A DNA stretch of 64,000 nucleotides from Streptomyces sp. SAJ15 (GTDB taxonomy: Bacteria > Actinomycetota > Actinomycetes > Streptomycetales > Streptomycetaceae), in the NCBI RefSeq assembly GCF_007595705.1, contig NZ_NISY01000001.1, positions 992,001 to 1,056,000 of the forward strand. The letters are read 5' to 3'. Below the pieces are notes generated by a model. The model was not told where the DNA came from. It was given only the letters and a program-made list of their open reading frames with translations, and ran no database searches. Positions 42,384 through 53,803 of this stretch are shown here, piece after piece (the first letter of the stretch is position 1; every line of letters starts with the position of its first letter). A program made the position numbers and the translations under genes.

Positions 42384-43382
42384 ATGACGGCACCACTGCA
42401 TGACACGGGCGCGGCGGAGACCGCAGCCGTCGACGTTGCCGCCGGCGTGCCCACCAAGGAGATCCAGGGTCGGTCCCCGGGCCGCATCGCCTGGATGCGG
42501 CTCAAGCGCGACAAGGTCGCCCTGGCCGGCGGCATCATCGTACTCTTCCTGATCTTGGTGGCCGTCTTCGCCCCCCTCATCGTGAGCTGGTTCGGGCATC
42601 CGCCGAACGACTGGCACGTGGACGAGCTGGAGGCCGAAACCGGCCTGCCCAGGGGCGACTTCGGCGGAATGAGCTCCGACTACCTCTTCGGCCTGGAGCC
42701 GGTCAACGGCCGCGACGTCTTCAGCCGGGTGGTCTACGGGGCCCGGGTCTCGCTGCTGGTGGCCTTCCTCGCCACCCTGGTCTCGGTCGTCCTCGGCACC
42801 GTCTTCGGCGTCCTGGCCGGCTACTTCGGCGGCTGGGTGGACGCGGCGATCAGCCGGGTCATGGACCTGCTGCTCTCCTTCCCGCAGCTGCTGTTCATCA
42901 TCGCGCTGGTCTCGGTCATCCCCGGTGACCTGTGGGGCTTCTCCGGTTCCGGCGTCAGACTCGGGGTGCTGGTCCTGGTCATCGGCTTCTTCGGGTGGAG
43001 CTACGTCGGCCGCATCGTGCGCGGACAGACGCTCAGCCTGCGGGAGCGGGAGTACGTGGAGGCCGCGCGGGGCATGGGCGCCGGGCGCGCCTACATCCTC
43101 GTCAAGGAGCTGCTGCCCAATCTGGTGGCGCCGATCCTGGTCTACACGACCATGATGATCCCGACCAACATCCTCAACGAGGCGGCGCTCAGTTTCCTCG
43201 GTGCGGGCGTCAAGTCGCCCACCGCGTCCTGGGGTCAGATGCTCTCGGCCGCCGTGCCGATCTTCGAGGCCGACCCCACTTTCATGATCATTCCCGGTCT
43301 GGCCATCTTCATCACCGTCCTCGCCTTCAACCTCTTCGGCGACGGTGTGCGCGATGCGCTCGACCCCAAGGGTTCCCGCTGA
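42384..43382 (+). CDS. oppC: Oligopeptide ABC transporter permease, OppC type
   Basis: 332 residues. The OppC N-terminal segment (GRSPGRIAWMRLKRDKVALAGGIIVLFLILVAVFAPLIV) precedes a periplasm-side loop and five more helices. The permease coupling motif EYVEAARGMGAGRAYILVKELLPNL matches the EAA loop that contacts the ATPases. ATG 42384 is preferred; an in-frame GTG at 42315 lies inside the tandem repeat array and adds low-quality codons. First of five opp genes on the plus strand. The binding-protein gene follows 35 bp later, an order (C-A-B-D-F) that differs from the E. coli A-B-C-D-F. Confidence 0.93.
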   Translation: MTAPLHDTGAAETAAVDVAAGVPTKEIQGRSPGRIAWMRLKRDKVALAGGIIVLFLILVAVFAPLIVSWFGHPPNDWHVDELEAETGLPRGDFGGMSSDYLFGLEPVNGRDVFSRVVYGARVSLLVAFLATLVSVVLGTVFGVLAGYFGGWVDAAISRVMDLLLSFPQLLFIIALVSVIPGDLWGFSGSGVRLGVLVLVIGFFGWSYVGRIVRGQTLSLREREYVEAARGMGAGRAYILVKELLPNLVAPILVYTTMMIPTNILNEAALSFLGAGVKSPTASWGQMLSAAVPIFEADPTFMIIPGLAIFITVLAFNLFGDGVRDALDPKGSR

Positions 43383-43417
43383 CCCGGCAGTTCCGCACTC
43401 ACGGAGGAAGCGACACA

Positions 43418-45232
43418 GTGACGATCCCCAGCAGCAGAGCAACCCGCCGGCTGGCGGCCGGCATCGCCGTGGCGGCGCTCCTCGCCGGCGCGGCGGCGTG
43501 CAGCGGCGACAACGGCCGCAACAAGGACGGCGACGGCTCCGGCGGAGGTGGAGGCGGGAGCAAGGACGGCGGCTTCAACGCCGCCAACAGCAAGATCCTC
43601 AACCCGTCCACCGAGGCGGGCGGCACGCTGAAGTTCATCAGCACCCAGGACGCCGACTTCTGGGACCCGCAGCGCGGCTACTACGGCTTCATGTGGGACT
43701 TCGCCCGCTTCTACACGCGTCAGCTGGTGACCTACGCGCCCAAGCCGGGCAAGGGGGGCCAGGAGATCGTTCCCGATCTGGCCACCGAGCGCGCCAAGGT
43801 CACCAACGGCGGTAAGACGTACACCTACACCCTGCGCGACGACCTCTTCTACGAGGACGGCTCGAAGATCACCTCGCAGGACATCAAGTACGGCATCGAG
43901 CGCATCTTCGCCACCGACGTGATCAACGGCGGCCCGCCCTACCTGATGCAGATCCTCGACAGCGGGCAGAAGTACAAGGGTCCGTACAAGGACAAGGCCA
44001 AGGACAAGCTGGGGCTGAAGTCCGTCCAGACCCCGGACGAGAAGACGATCGTCTTCAACCTGCCCGAGCCCAACTCCGACTTCGAGGGCATCCTCGCGCT
44101 GCCCACCTCCACCCCGGTGCCGCCCAAGCAGGACAAGGGGGCGAAGTACACCCTGCGGCCGTTCTCCTCCGGACCGTACAAGTTCAAGACGTACGACCCC
44201 GGCAAGAAGCTGGTGCTGGAGCGCAACACCGCGTGGAAGAAGTCCTCCGACCCGGTCCGCGCGGCGCTGCCGGACGAGGTCACCGTCGACTTCACCACCA
44301 ACGCCGACGACGCGGACGCCAAGCTGCTCGACGGGACCTACCACCTGAACCTGACCCAGCGCGGCGTCCAGCAGGCCGCCCGGGTCAAGATCCTGCGGGA
44401 CGCGGACCTCAAGGCCAACACCGACGACCCGCTGACCGGCTTCATCCGCTACGTGGCGATGCCGCAGTCGGTCGAGCCGTTCGACAACGTGCACTGTCGA
44501 CGCGCGGTCATCTACGCCTCCGACAAGACCACGCTGCTTGCCTCGCGCGGCGGCAAGTACGGCGGCGACATCGGCATCAACATGCTGCCGCCGACCATCT
44601 CCGGCCACGACGCCTCCTCCGACCCGTACGGGATGCGGGCGGGCGGCGGCAAGCCCCAGCTGGACAAGGCGCGGGACGAGCTGAAGCAGTGCGGCAAGCC
44701 GGGCGGCTTCAAGACCAAGGTGGCGGTGCGCCAGAACGAGCCCGCCGAGGTCGCCTCCGCCGAGGCGCTCCAGGACGCGCTGGGCAAGGTCGGCATCACC
44801 GTCGACATCGACAAGTTCGACGGCGCCCAGGGCAACGCGGTGATCGGCTCCCCGAACAACGTGCAGAAGCAGGGCTACGGCCTGATCATCTACGGCTGGG
44901 GCGCCGACTTCAACTCCGGCGCCGGCTTCCTGCAGCCGCTGGTGGACAGCCGCTTCCTGCTCGACAGCGGCAACAACAACTACACCGAGGTCAAGGACAA
45001 GAAGATCGACGCCCTGTTCGACAAGGCGATCGCCGAGTCCGACCCGGCCAAGGCCGCCGAGACGTACAAGGAGCTCAACCAGCGGGTGAGCGACCTGGCC
45101 CTCTACGTGCCGTTCGTCTACGACAAGACGCTGAACTACCGCAGCCCGGAGCTGACCAACGTGTACACGTCGGAAGGCTTCAACGGAAAGGTCGACTTCG
45201 TCTCGCTCGGCGTCAAGGGCGGCGACAAGTAA
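43418..45232 (+). CDS. oppA: Oligopeptide-binding lipoprotein (SBP_bac_5)
   Basis: 604 residues. Lipoprotein signal with lipobox LAGAAAC, then a Gly/Lys/Asp tether. Family 5 solute-binding domain: AGGTLKFISTQDADFWDPQRGYYGFMWDFARFYTRQLVTYAP, a core region LRDDLFYEDGSKITSQDIKYGIERIFA, and C-terminal lobe segments such as YGLIIYGWGADFNSGAGFLQPLVDSRF. It captures peptides outside the membrane and delivers them to OppB/OppC. GTG start with GGAGG upstream. A large hairpin (45294-45361) separates it from oppB and may favour higher binding-protein output. Substrate could also be nickel or another dipeptide-like ligand, but the operon fits peptides. Confidence 0.93.
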   Translation: MTIPSSRATRRLAAGIAVAALLAGAAACSGDNGRNKDGDGSGGGGGGSKDGGFNAANSKILNPSTEAGGTLKFISTQDADFWDPQRGYYGFMWDFARFYTRQLVTYAPKPGKGGQEIVPDLATERAKVTNGGKTYTYTLRDDLFYEDGSKITSQDIKYGIERIFATDVINGGPPYLMQILDSGQKYKGPYKDKAKDKLGLKSVQTPDEKTIVFNLPEPNSDFEGILALPTSTPVPPKQDKGAKYTLRPFSSGPYKFKTYDPGKKLVLERNTAWKKSSDPVRAALPDEVTVDFTTNADDADAKLLDGTYHLNLTQRGVQQAARVKILRDADLKANTDDPLTGFIRYVAMPQSVEPFDNVHCRRAVIYASDKTTLLASRGGKYGGDIGINMLPPTISGHDASSDPYGMRAGGGKPQLDKARDELKQCGKPGGFKTKVAVRQNEPAEVASAEALQDALGKVGITVDIDKFDGAQGNAVIGSPNNVQKQGYGLIIYGWGADFNSGAGFLQPLVDSRFLLDSGNNNYTEVKDKKIDALFDKAIAESDPAKAAETYKELNQRVSDLALYVPFVYDKTLNYRSPELTNVYTSEGFNGKVDFVSLGVKGGDK

Positions 45233-45293
45233 CCCGGTCCCGGTACCCGACCGGTAGTCCGTCCCGATAGAGCGAAGGGCAGGTGAGGGCCTG

Positions 45294-45361
45294 CCGGGCG
45301 GCCGCCCTCGGGAGCGCCTCCCAGACCCGGTCTGGGAGAGCCTCCCGCGGCGGCCGCCCGG
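45294..45361 (+). promoter_or_regulatory. Long hairpin between oppA and oppB
   Basis: Nested stems: CCGGGCGGCCGCC / GGCGGCCGCCCGG (13 bp), CGGGAG / CTCCCG (6 bp), and CTCCCAGA / TCTGGGAG (8 bp) with loop CCCGG, about 27 pairs in all. Placed in the 141-bp gap between binding-protein and permease genes. No T-run. It may partly terminate transcription or protect the oppA mRNA 3' end. Confidence 0.75.
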
Positions 45362-45373
45362 AGGCCGACCACA

Positions 45374-46368
<995 letters not shown>

Positions 46369-46372
<4 letters not shown>

Positions 46373-47525
46373 CCACTGTGCCCGCCCCGGGGGAGACCCC
46401 CGGACCCCCGCTGACGAAGACCGGCGCGGTCGGCGAGCCGGTGCCCGCCGACTCCCCGCCCCCCACGTCCTTCCTGGAGGTGCGCGACCTGAAGGTGCAC
46501 TTCCCCACCGACGACGGCCTGGTCAAGTCCGTCGACGGGGTCTCCTTCTCCCTGGAGAAGGGGAAGACGCTGGGCATCGTGGGCGAGTCCGGCTCCGGCA
46601 AGTCGGTGACCTCGCTGGGCATCATGGGGCTGCACCGGGCCGGCCAACACGGCCGACAGCGCCGGGCCCGCATCTCCGGCGAGATCTGGCTGGACGGCCA
46701 GGAGCTGCTGAGCGCCTCCCCGGACGAGGTGCGTCGGCTGCGCGGCCGTGAACTCGCCATGATCTTCCAGGACCCGCTCTCCGCCATGCACCCCTACTTC
46801 ACGGTCGGCGCACAGATCAGCGAGGCCTACCGGGTCCACCACCAGACCGACAAGAAGACCGCGCGGAAGCGCGCGGTGGAGATGCTGGACCGGGTCGGGA
46901 TCCCCCAGCCGGACAAGCGGGTGGACAACTACCCGCACGAGTTCTCCGGCGGCATGCGCCAGCGCGCGATGATCGCGATGGCGCTGGTCAACAACCCCGA
47001 GCTGCTCATCGCCGACGAGCCGACCACCGCCCTGGACGTCACCGTCCAGGCGCAGATCCTCGACCTCATCCGGGACCTGCAGAAGGAGTTCGGCTCCGCG
47101 GTCATCGTCATCACCCACGACCTGGGCGTGGTCGCCGAGCTCGCCGACGACATCCTGGTGATGTACGCCGGCCGCTGCGTCGAGCGAGGCACCGCCGAGC
47201 AGGTCTTCTACACGCCCCAACACCCCTACACCTGGGGGCTGCTCGGCTCCATGCCGCGCATCGACCGGGAGCACACCGAGCGGCTGATCCCGGTCAAGGG
47301 CTCCCCGCCCAGCCTGATCAACCTGCCCTCCGGCTGCGCCTTCCACCCGCGCTGCCCCTACGCGGACGTACCCAAGGACGGCCTCACCCGTCGGGAGCGG
47401 CCCGAGCTGCGCGCGGTCCCCGCGCCGGCCCCGGACGGGCAGCGGGGCGGCGGCCACTTCTCCGCGTGCCATATGACGACGGAGGAACGCGCCCGGATCT
47501 GGACCGAAGAGATTGCGCCGAAGCT

Positions 47526-47529
<4 letters not shown>
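46369..47529 (+). CDS. oppD: Oligopeptide ABC transporter ATP-binding protein OppD
   Basis: 386 residues. Walker [11 protein letters not shown]-loop [14 protein letters not shown], signature FSGGMRQR, Walker [20 protein letters not shown]-loop ITHDLGVV. C-terminal oligopeptide/dipeptide domain includes [16 protein letters not shown]; the Cys-rich tail may hold an iron-sulfur cluster as reported for some OppD/F-type ATPases. GTG start overlaps the oppB stop by 4 bp. Confidence 0.94.
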
Positions 47530-48626
<1,097 letters not shown>

Positions 48627-48659
48627 GAACGCCAGAGCGGGGACCGGCAGAATTGCCGG

Positions 48660-49319
48660 GTGCTCAACGATGTGTTCACCCCCTCCGTCCAGCACGGACT
48701 CGACCTCGCCGGGATCTTCGTCTTCGCGATCTCCGGTGCGCTGCTCGCCGTACGCAAGAACTTCGACGTGTTCGGCATGGCGGTGCTCGCCGAGGCCACC
48801 GCGCTGGGCGGCGGGCTCCTTCGTGACCTGGTCATCGGCGCCGTGCCCCCGGCGGCCTTCACCGACCTGGGTTACTTCCTGATGCCCCTGGTGGCCACCG
48901 TGCTCGTCTTCTTCCTCCACCCGCAGGTGGAGCGGATCAACGGCGCGGTGCTGGTCTTCGACGCCGCCGGACTCGGCCTGTTCTGCGTGGCCGGCACCAC
49001 CAAGGCGTACGAATACGGACTCAGCCTCACCTTCTCCGCCGTGCTCGGCCTGGTCACCGCGGCCGGCGGCGGTGTGCTGAGGGACGTGCTCGCCAACGAG
49101 GTGCCCTCGCTGCTGCGCTGGGACCGCGATCTCTACGCCGTGCCCGCCATCGTCGGCTCCACCATGGCCGCGCTGCTGATCCACTTCGAGCAGCTGAACG
49201 CGGTCAACAGCAGCATCGCCGCCGCCACCGCCTTCGTGCTGCGGCTGCTCGCCATGCGCTTCGGCTGGCGCGCCCCGCGCGCCTGGCACCGCCGCTCGGC
49301 CACGCCCGAGGAGCTCTGA
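48660..49319 (+). CDS. TRIC-like (UPF0126) membrane protein
   Basis: 219 residues with about seven hydrophobic helices in two repeated halves, each with a glycine-rich motif: FVFAISGALLAVRKNFDVFGMAVLAEATALGGGLLRDLVIG and LGLVTAAGGGVLRDVLANEVPSLL. The GGG-x-LRD repeats mark the trimeric intracellular cation channel fold; bacterial members conduct potassium-like ions or have been proposed to carry other solutes. CAGAAT ends 6 bp before the GTG, with no ribosome binding site, suggesting a leaderless transcript. Confidence 0.9.
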   Translation: MLNDVFTPSVQHGLDLAGIFVFAISGALLAVRKNFDVFGMAVLAEATALGGGLLRDLVIGAVPPAAFTDLGYFLMPLVATVLVFFLHPQVERINGAVLVFDAAGLGLFCVAGTTKAYEYGLSLTFSAVLGLVTAAGGGVLRDVLANEVPSLLRWDRDLYAVPAIVGSTMAALLIHFEQLNAVNSSIAAATAFVLRLLAMRFGWRAPRAWHRRSATPEEL

Positions 49320-49454
49320 ACCCCGGCCCGCCGGTCCACCCCGGGCACGCCCGCTGACGGGGCTTCGCCCCCGCCCCGGCCCGTCCGGGGCGGGCGCGAG
49401 TGGGCCGACCGGGCTCTCACGCGACCCCGCCCCGGCTCGTAGAATCGTCACACC

Positions 49455-50624
49455 ATGGCATACCTCGACCACGCCGCCACCACCCCGATGCTTCCGGAGG
49501 CGGTGCAGGCGATGACCGCCCAGCTCGCCGTCGTCGGCAACGCCTCCTCGCTGCACGCCGCGGGGCGGCGGGCCCGCCGCACCGTCGAGGAGTCCCGCGA
49601 GTCGCTCGCCGCGGCGCTCGGCGCGCGCCCCAGCGAGGTCGTGTTCACCGCGGGGGGCACCGAGGCGGACAACCTCGCGGTCAAGGGGCTGTACTGGTCC
49701 CGTCGGGCCGCCGACCCGGCCCGCACCCGGGTGCTGGCCAGCCCCGTCGAGCACCACGCCGTGCTGGACGCCGTGCACTGGCTCGCCGACCACGAGGGCG
49801 CCACCGTGGAGTGGCTCCCGGTGGACGGGTACGGCCGGGTGCACCCCGACGCGCTGCGCGAGGCCATCGCCCGCGACCCCGCCGGCGTCGCCCTGGCCAC
49901 GGTGATGTGGGCCAACAACGAGATCGGCACCGTGCAGCCGGTGGCCGAACTGGCCGCCGTCGCCGCGGAGTACGGCGTGCCGCTGCATGCCGACGCGGTC
50001 CAGGCGTTCGGCCAGCTCGAGGTGGACTTCGCCGCCTCCGGGCTGGCCGCGATGACCGTCAGCGGCCACAAGATCGGCGGCCCGTACGGCATCGGGGCGC
50101 TGCTGCTGGGCCGGGAGCACGCCCCCGTACCGCTGCTGCACGGCGGCGGCCAGGAGCGGCAGGTGCGCTCCGGCACCCTGGACGTGCCGGCGGTGGCCGC
50201 CTTCGCGGTCGCCGGCGAGCTGGCCGCCGCGCGCCGCGAGGAGTTCGCCCGCGAGGTCGGCGCGCTGCGGGACGAGCTGATCGCCACCGTCCGGGCGGCC
50301 GTGCCCGACGCGGTGCTGGGCGGGGACCCGGACCCGGCCGGCCGGCTGCCGGCCAACGCGCACTTCTCCTTCCCCGGCTGCGAGGGCGACTCGCTGCTGC
50401 TGCTCCTGGACGCCCAGGGCATCGAGTGCTCCACCGGCTCGGCCTGCACCGCCGGCATCGCCCAGCCCAGTCATGTGGTGCTGGCCACCGGCACCGACCC
50501 CGAGCTGGCCCGCGGCACCCTGCGCTTCTCCCTCGGCCACACCTCCACCAAGGCCGACGTCGACGCGGTGGCGGAGGCGATCGGCCCGGCCGTGGCGCGG
50601 GCCCGCAGCGCGGGGCTGAGCTGA
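49455..50624 (+). CDS. Cysteine desulfurase (NifS/IscS-like)
   Basis: PLP enzyme that takes sulfur from cysteine as an enzyme persulfide. 389 residues. [10 protein letters not shown] start, [18 protein letters not shown] lysine in [13 protein letters not shown] (~K205), and catalytic Cys in [10 protein letters not shown] (~C331). Located 3 kb upstream of mnmA, whose tRNA 2-thiolation needs such persulfide sulfur, so it is the likely donor; three genes lie between them. TAGAAT is 9 bp before the ATG, giving at most a very short leader. Confidence 0.94.
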   Translation: MAYLDHAATTPMLPEAVQAMTAQLAVVGNASSLHAAGRRARRTVEESRESLAAALGARPSEVVFTAGGTEADNLAVKGLYWSRRAADPARTRVLASPVEHHAVLDAVHWLADHEGATVEWLPVDGYGRVHPDALREAIARDPAGVALATVMWANNEIGTVQPVAELAAVAAEYGVPLHADAVQAFGQLEVDFAASGLAAMTVSGHKIGGPYGIGALLLGREHAPVPLLHGGGQERQVRSGTLDVPAVAAFAVAGELAAARREEFAREVGALRDELIATVRAAVPDAVLGGDPDPAGRLPANAHFSFPGCEGDSLLLLLDAQGIECSTGSACTAGIAQPSHVVLATGTDPELARGTLRFSLGHTSTKADVDAVAEAIGPAVARARSAGLS

Positions 50625-50634
50625 GCGGGGTCGA

Positions 50635-50664
50635 CCTGAGCCGGCCTGAGCTGGTCTGAGCCGG
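50635..50664 (+). repeat. Three 10-bp tandem repeats
   Basis: CCTGAGCCGG, CCTGAGCTGG and TCTGAGCCGG in a row just past the cysteine desulfurase stop, followed by a partial TCTGGG. Short intergenic repeat of unknown role between convergent genes. Confidence 0.6.
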
Positions 50665-50758
50665 TCTGGGTGGGCCGAACGGCGCGCGTCGGACCAGGTG
50701 CGGACCAGGCACGTGGGGTGGCCTGCGCTGGGGTGGTGGCCGGTGCCGTGGTGAGGCG

Positions 50759-51412
50759 CTAGTGGGTGCCGGCGCGCGCCGCGCGGACCAACCGCAGATA
50801 GCGGTCCCAGTCCCAGTGGCGCCCCGGGTCGGTGTGGTCGGTGCCGGGCACCTCCACATGGCCGATCAGATGCTCGCGGTCCACGGGGATGTCGTAGCGG
50901 GCGCAGATCCCGGCGGTCAGCCGGGCCGAGGCCCGGTACATCGCCTCCGTGAAGTCGCGGGGCCGGTCGACGAAGCCGGCGTGCTCGATGCCCACGCTGC
51001 GCTCGTTGTAGTCGCGGTTGCCGGCGTGGAAGGCCACGTCCAGCTCGCGCACCGTCTGCGCGATCCGACCGTCCTGACGCACCACGTAGTGCGTGGCGGC
51101 GCCGTGCTCCGGGTCCCGGAAGACCTTCAGCGCGTCGGCGTAGCCGCCCTGGACGACATGGATCACCACCCGGTCGATGGTGTAGTCGTAGGGCCGGTCG
51201 GCCCGGCGCCAGTTCGCGGCGGAGGCCGCCACCCACTCCGCGTCCCGGTGGTCGACCTCGCCCGGTCGGCGCGGCCGGTCGTTCCCGGGCATGCGCCACC
51301 ACAGCCGCTCCAGCCCGTCCCGGGCCGCGTACCCGGCCAGGCCGACCCCGGCGACGGCGGCCCCGCCGAGCAGCAGACGGCGCCGGCTGACCGTAGTGTC
51401 CGTATCGCTCAC
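50759..51412 (-). CDS. Secreted N-acetylmuramoyl-L-alanine amidase (Amidase_2), second copy
   Basis: 217 residues from GTG 51412. Tat-type signal VSRRRLLLGGAAVAGVGLAGYAA. Amidase_2 domain: zinc His in IDRVVIHVVQGGY, THYVVRQDGRIAQTV, FHAGNRDYNERSVGIEHAGF, and GHVEVPGTDHTDPGRHWDWDRYLRLV with the second His and Asp. It shares this C-terminal block with the amidase at 30314-30970. No good ribosome binding site is visible before the GTG. A Met at 51451 in frame would put its codon across the start codon of the divergent gene and is less likely. Confidence 0.9.
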   Translation of the reverse strand: MSDTDTTVSRRRLLLGGAAVAGVGLAGYAARDGLERLWWRMPGNDRPRRPGEVDHRDAEWVAASAANWRRADRPYDYTIDRVVIHVVQGGYADALKVFRDPEHGAATHYVVRQDGRIAQTVRELDVAFHAGNRDYNERSVGIEHAGFVDRPRDFTEAMYRASARLTAGICARYDIPVDREHLIGHVEVPGTDHTDPGRHWDWDRYLRLVRAARAGTH

Positions 51413-51449
51413 GCGTCGCCTAACGATGGAGGGGAGGAGGGAGTGCCCC

Positions 51450-52340
51450 ATGACGCGAAGTCGGCCTCCGGCGCGGCTGGTGGCGGGCGCGGCGCTGATC
51501 GCCGGATGCTGGCCCGCCTACTGGCTGGTGCGCGGCGGCCTCTCGCAGGAGCTGTTCTTCCCGCTCTGGCTGGGCTACATCCTCACCGTGGACGGGCTGG
51601 TCGAGGTGCGCACCGGAAGCTCGCCGCTCACCCGCGACCGGCGCGCCTTCCTGACCCTCTTCCTGCTCTCCGCGCCCTTCTGGTGGATCTACGAGGGGAT
51701 CAACCAGTGGGTGCGCAACTGGGAGTACGTCACCTACGGCGGCGGGGAGCAGCATGGGCCGGTGCTGTGGCACCTGGTCGCCACGCTCTCCTTCTCCACC
51801 GTGCTGCCCGCGCTGTGCGTCACCGCCGAGCTGCTGCGCTCGCTGCCCGCGCTGGGGCGGCCGAGGCGCGGCGCGCGACTGCCGCTCTCCGCGGCCGCCC
51901 CGGTCGTCCTGATGCTGGTCGGCGCCGCCTCGCTGGCGGCGCTCGCGCTCTGGCCGCGCGTGACCTACCCGCTGGTGTGGCCCGCCCTCTTCCTGATCCT
52001 GGACTCCGGGAACCGGCTCGCCGGCCGGCCCAGCCTGCTGTCCGACGCCCATCGCGGCCGCTGGGACACCATCCTGGTGCTGGCCCTGGCCGGGCTGGGG
52101 TGCGGGCTGGTGTGGGAGCTGTGGAACGCCCGCGCCGGCACCGGCTGGGTCTACGACGTGCCCGGTCTGAACGACGCCCCGCACCTCTTCGCCATGCCGC
52201 TGCCGGGCTATCTGGGCTATGTGCCGTTCGCCTGGTCCGCCTACGCCTACTACCAGGCGGCCCGCGCGTTGGTCGTGGCGGCAGGGCGGCTGCCGGGACG
52301 GCTCGCCGGGGCCGCGCGGGGGCCGTCCGCGGGCCCGTGA
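51450..52340 (+). CDS. Multi-pass membrane protein, unknown function
   Basis: 296 residues. ATG 51450 follows a strong GGGGAGGAGGG element. About seven hydrophobic stretches, among them [76 protein letters not shown] and [20 protein letters not shown]. Trp/Tyr-rich motifs [17 protein letters not shown] and [17 protein letters not shown] look conserved but I do not recognise the family. The start is 38 bp from the divergent amidase start, so the two promoters must overlap the opposite genes. Confidence 0.75.
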   Translation: MTRSRPPARLVAGAALIAGCWPAYWLVRGGLSQELFFPLWLGYILTVDGLVEVRTGSSPLTRDRRAFLTLFLLSAPFWWIYEGINQWVRNWEYVTYGGGEQHGPVLWHLVATLSFSTVLPALCVTAELLRSLPALGRPRRGARLPLSAAAPVVLMLVGAASLAALALWPRVTYPLVWPALFLILDSGNRLAGRPSLLSDAHRGRWDTILVLALAGLGCGLVWELWNARAGTGWVYDVPGLNDAPHLFAMPLPGYLGYVPFAWSAYAYYQAARALVVAAGRLPGRLAGAARGPSAGP

Positions 52341-52533
52341 CCGGAGGGGAGCGGTCCGCGCGCGCACTGCGGCGGGCTTCGTGATCGTGACGGCGTGCAG
52401 TGGTCCCGGCGGGGCTCGGCGCGTCCCAGTCGGGTGGGCCGGCGTCGCGCCCCGGCGGCGGACCGGGCGTCGCGGCCCGGCGGGAGAATCTCGGGCGCGT
52501 CGACCTCATCCGGCCCCGTACCCTGGAGAGGCT

Positions 52534-53694
52534 ATGACTGACTTCCCGGGCGCCCCCGATCCGAACGCTCCCCGCGACGGCCGTCGCCTCCGTGTGCTCG
52601 CCGCCATGTCCGGCGGCGTCGACTCGGCCGTGGCCGCCGCCCGCGCCGCCGAGGCGGGCCACGAGGTGACCGGAGTCCACCTGGCGCTCTCCGCCAACCC
52701 TCAGTCCTTCCGCACCGGCGCGCGCGGCTGCTGCACCATCGAGGACTCCCGGGACGCGCGCCGGGCCGCCGACGTGATCGGCATCCCCTTCTACGTGTGG
52801 GACCTGGCCGAGCGGTTCCGCGAGGACGTCGTCGAGGACTTCATCGCCGAGTACCAGGCGGGGCGCACCCCCAATCCCTGCCTGCGCTGCAACGAGAAGA
52901 TCAAGTTCGCCGCGCTGCTGGACAAGGCGCTGGCGCTGGGCTTCGACGCGGTGTGCACCGGTCACTACGCCACGATCGTCACCCGCGAGGACGGCGGCCG
53001 TGAGCTGCACCGCGCCTCCGACGAGGCCAAGGACCAGTCGTACGTCCTGGGCGTGCTGGACGAGCGGCAGCTCGCGCACGCCATGTTCCCGCTCGGGGAC
53101 ACGCTCACCACCAAGGACGAGATCCGCGCCGAGGCCGAGCGACGGGGGCTGGCGGTGGCGAAGAAGCCGGACAGCCATGACATCTGCTTCATCGCCGACG
53201 GCGACACCCAGGGCTTCCTCGCCGCGCGGCTGGGCCGGGCCGAGGGCGACATCGTCGACGAGGCGGGCAACAGGCTCGGCACCCACGAGGGCGCCTTCGG
53301 CTACACCATCGGGCAGCGCAAGGGCCTGCGGCTGGGCGTCCCGGCCGCCGACGGCAAGCCGCGCTACGTCCTGGACATCTCCCCGGTGAACAACACCGTC
53401 ACCGTCGGCCCCGCGGCCGCCCTCGACGTGCTGGGGCTCACCGCCATCAAGCCCCGCTGGTGCGGCGCGCCGCCGGCCGGCCCCGGCCGCTACACCGCCC
53501 AGCTGCGCGCCCACGGCGGCGAGACCGAGGTGACGGCGGAGCTGATCGACGGCACCGAGCTGCGGGTCTCCTTCGCCGAGCCGGTGCGGGGCGTGGCCCC
53601 GGGCCAGGCGATCGTGCTCTACGACGGCACCCGTGTGGTCGGCTCGGCCACCATCGCCACCACCCGGCGGGCGACGGCGGAAGCCGCGGTCTGA
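52534..53694 (+). CDS. mnmA: tRNA-specific 2-thiouridylase MnmA
   Basis: Adds sulfur to U34 of Lys, Glu and Gln tRNAs. 386 residues. PP-loop [11 protein letters not shown] (~25-35) binds ATP; catalytic Cys pair in NPCLRCN (~C115) and [11 protein letters not shown] (~C218). C-terminal beta-barrel domains run from [12 protein letters not shown] onwards. ATG preceded by GGAGAGG. A cysteine desulfurase gene lies 3 kb upstream, the probable sulfur source. Length and motifs are standard. Confidence 0.95.
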   Translation: MTDFPGAPDPNAPRDGRRLRVLAAMSGGVDSAVAAARAAEAGHEVTGVHLALSANPQSFRTGARGCCTIEDSRDARRAADVIGIPFYVWDLAERFREDVVEDFIAEYQAGRTPNPCLRCNEKIKFAALLDKALALGFDAVCTGHYATIVTREDGGRELHRASDEAKDQSYVLGVLDERQLAHAMFPLGDTLTTKDEIRAEAERRGLAVAKKPDSHDICFIADGDTQGFLAARLGRAEGDIVDEAGNRLGTHEGAFGYTIGQRKGLRLGVPAADGKPRYVLDISPVNNTVTVGPAAALDVLGLTAIKPRWCGAPPAGPGRYTAQLRAHGGETEVTAELIDGTELRVSFAEPVRGVAPGQAIVLYDGTRVVGSATIATTRRATAEAAV

Positions 53695-53803
53695 GCCCCT
53701 CTTCTCCGTGCGTATCGCACATGGCCTAAACGGCTGGCAAAACCCGCTCTAGCGATTTTGTCAGAGGTGGACCCTGTACTCCTCGCGATCGGGGGAGTGC
53801 AAT

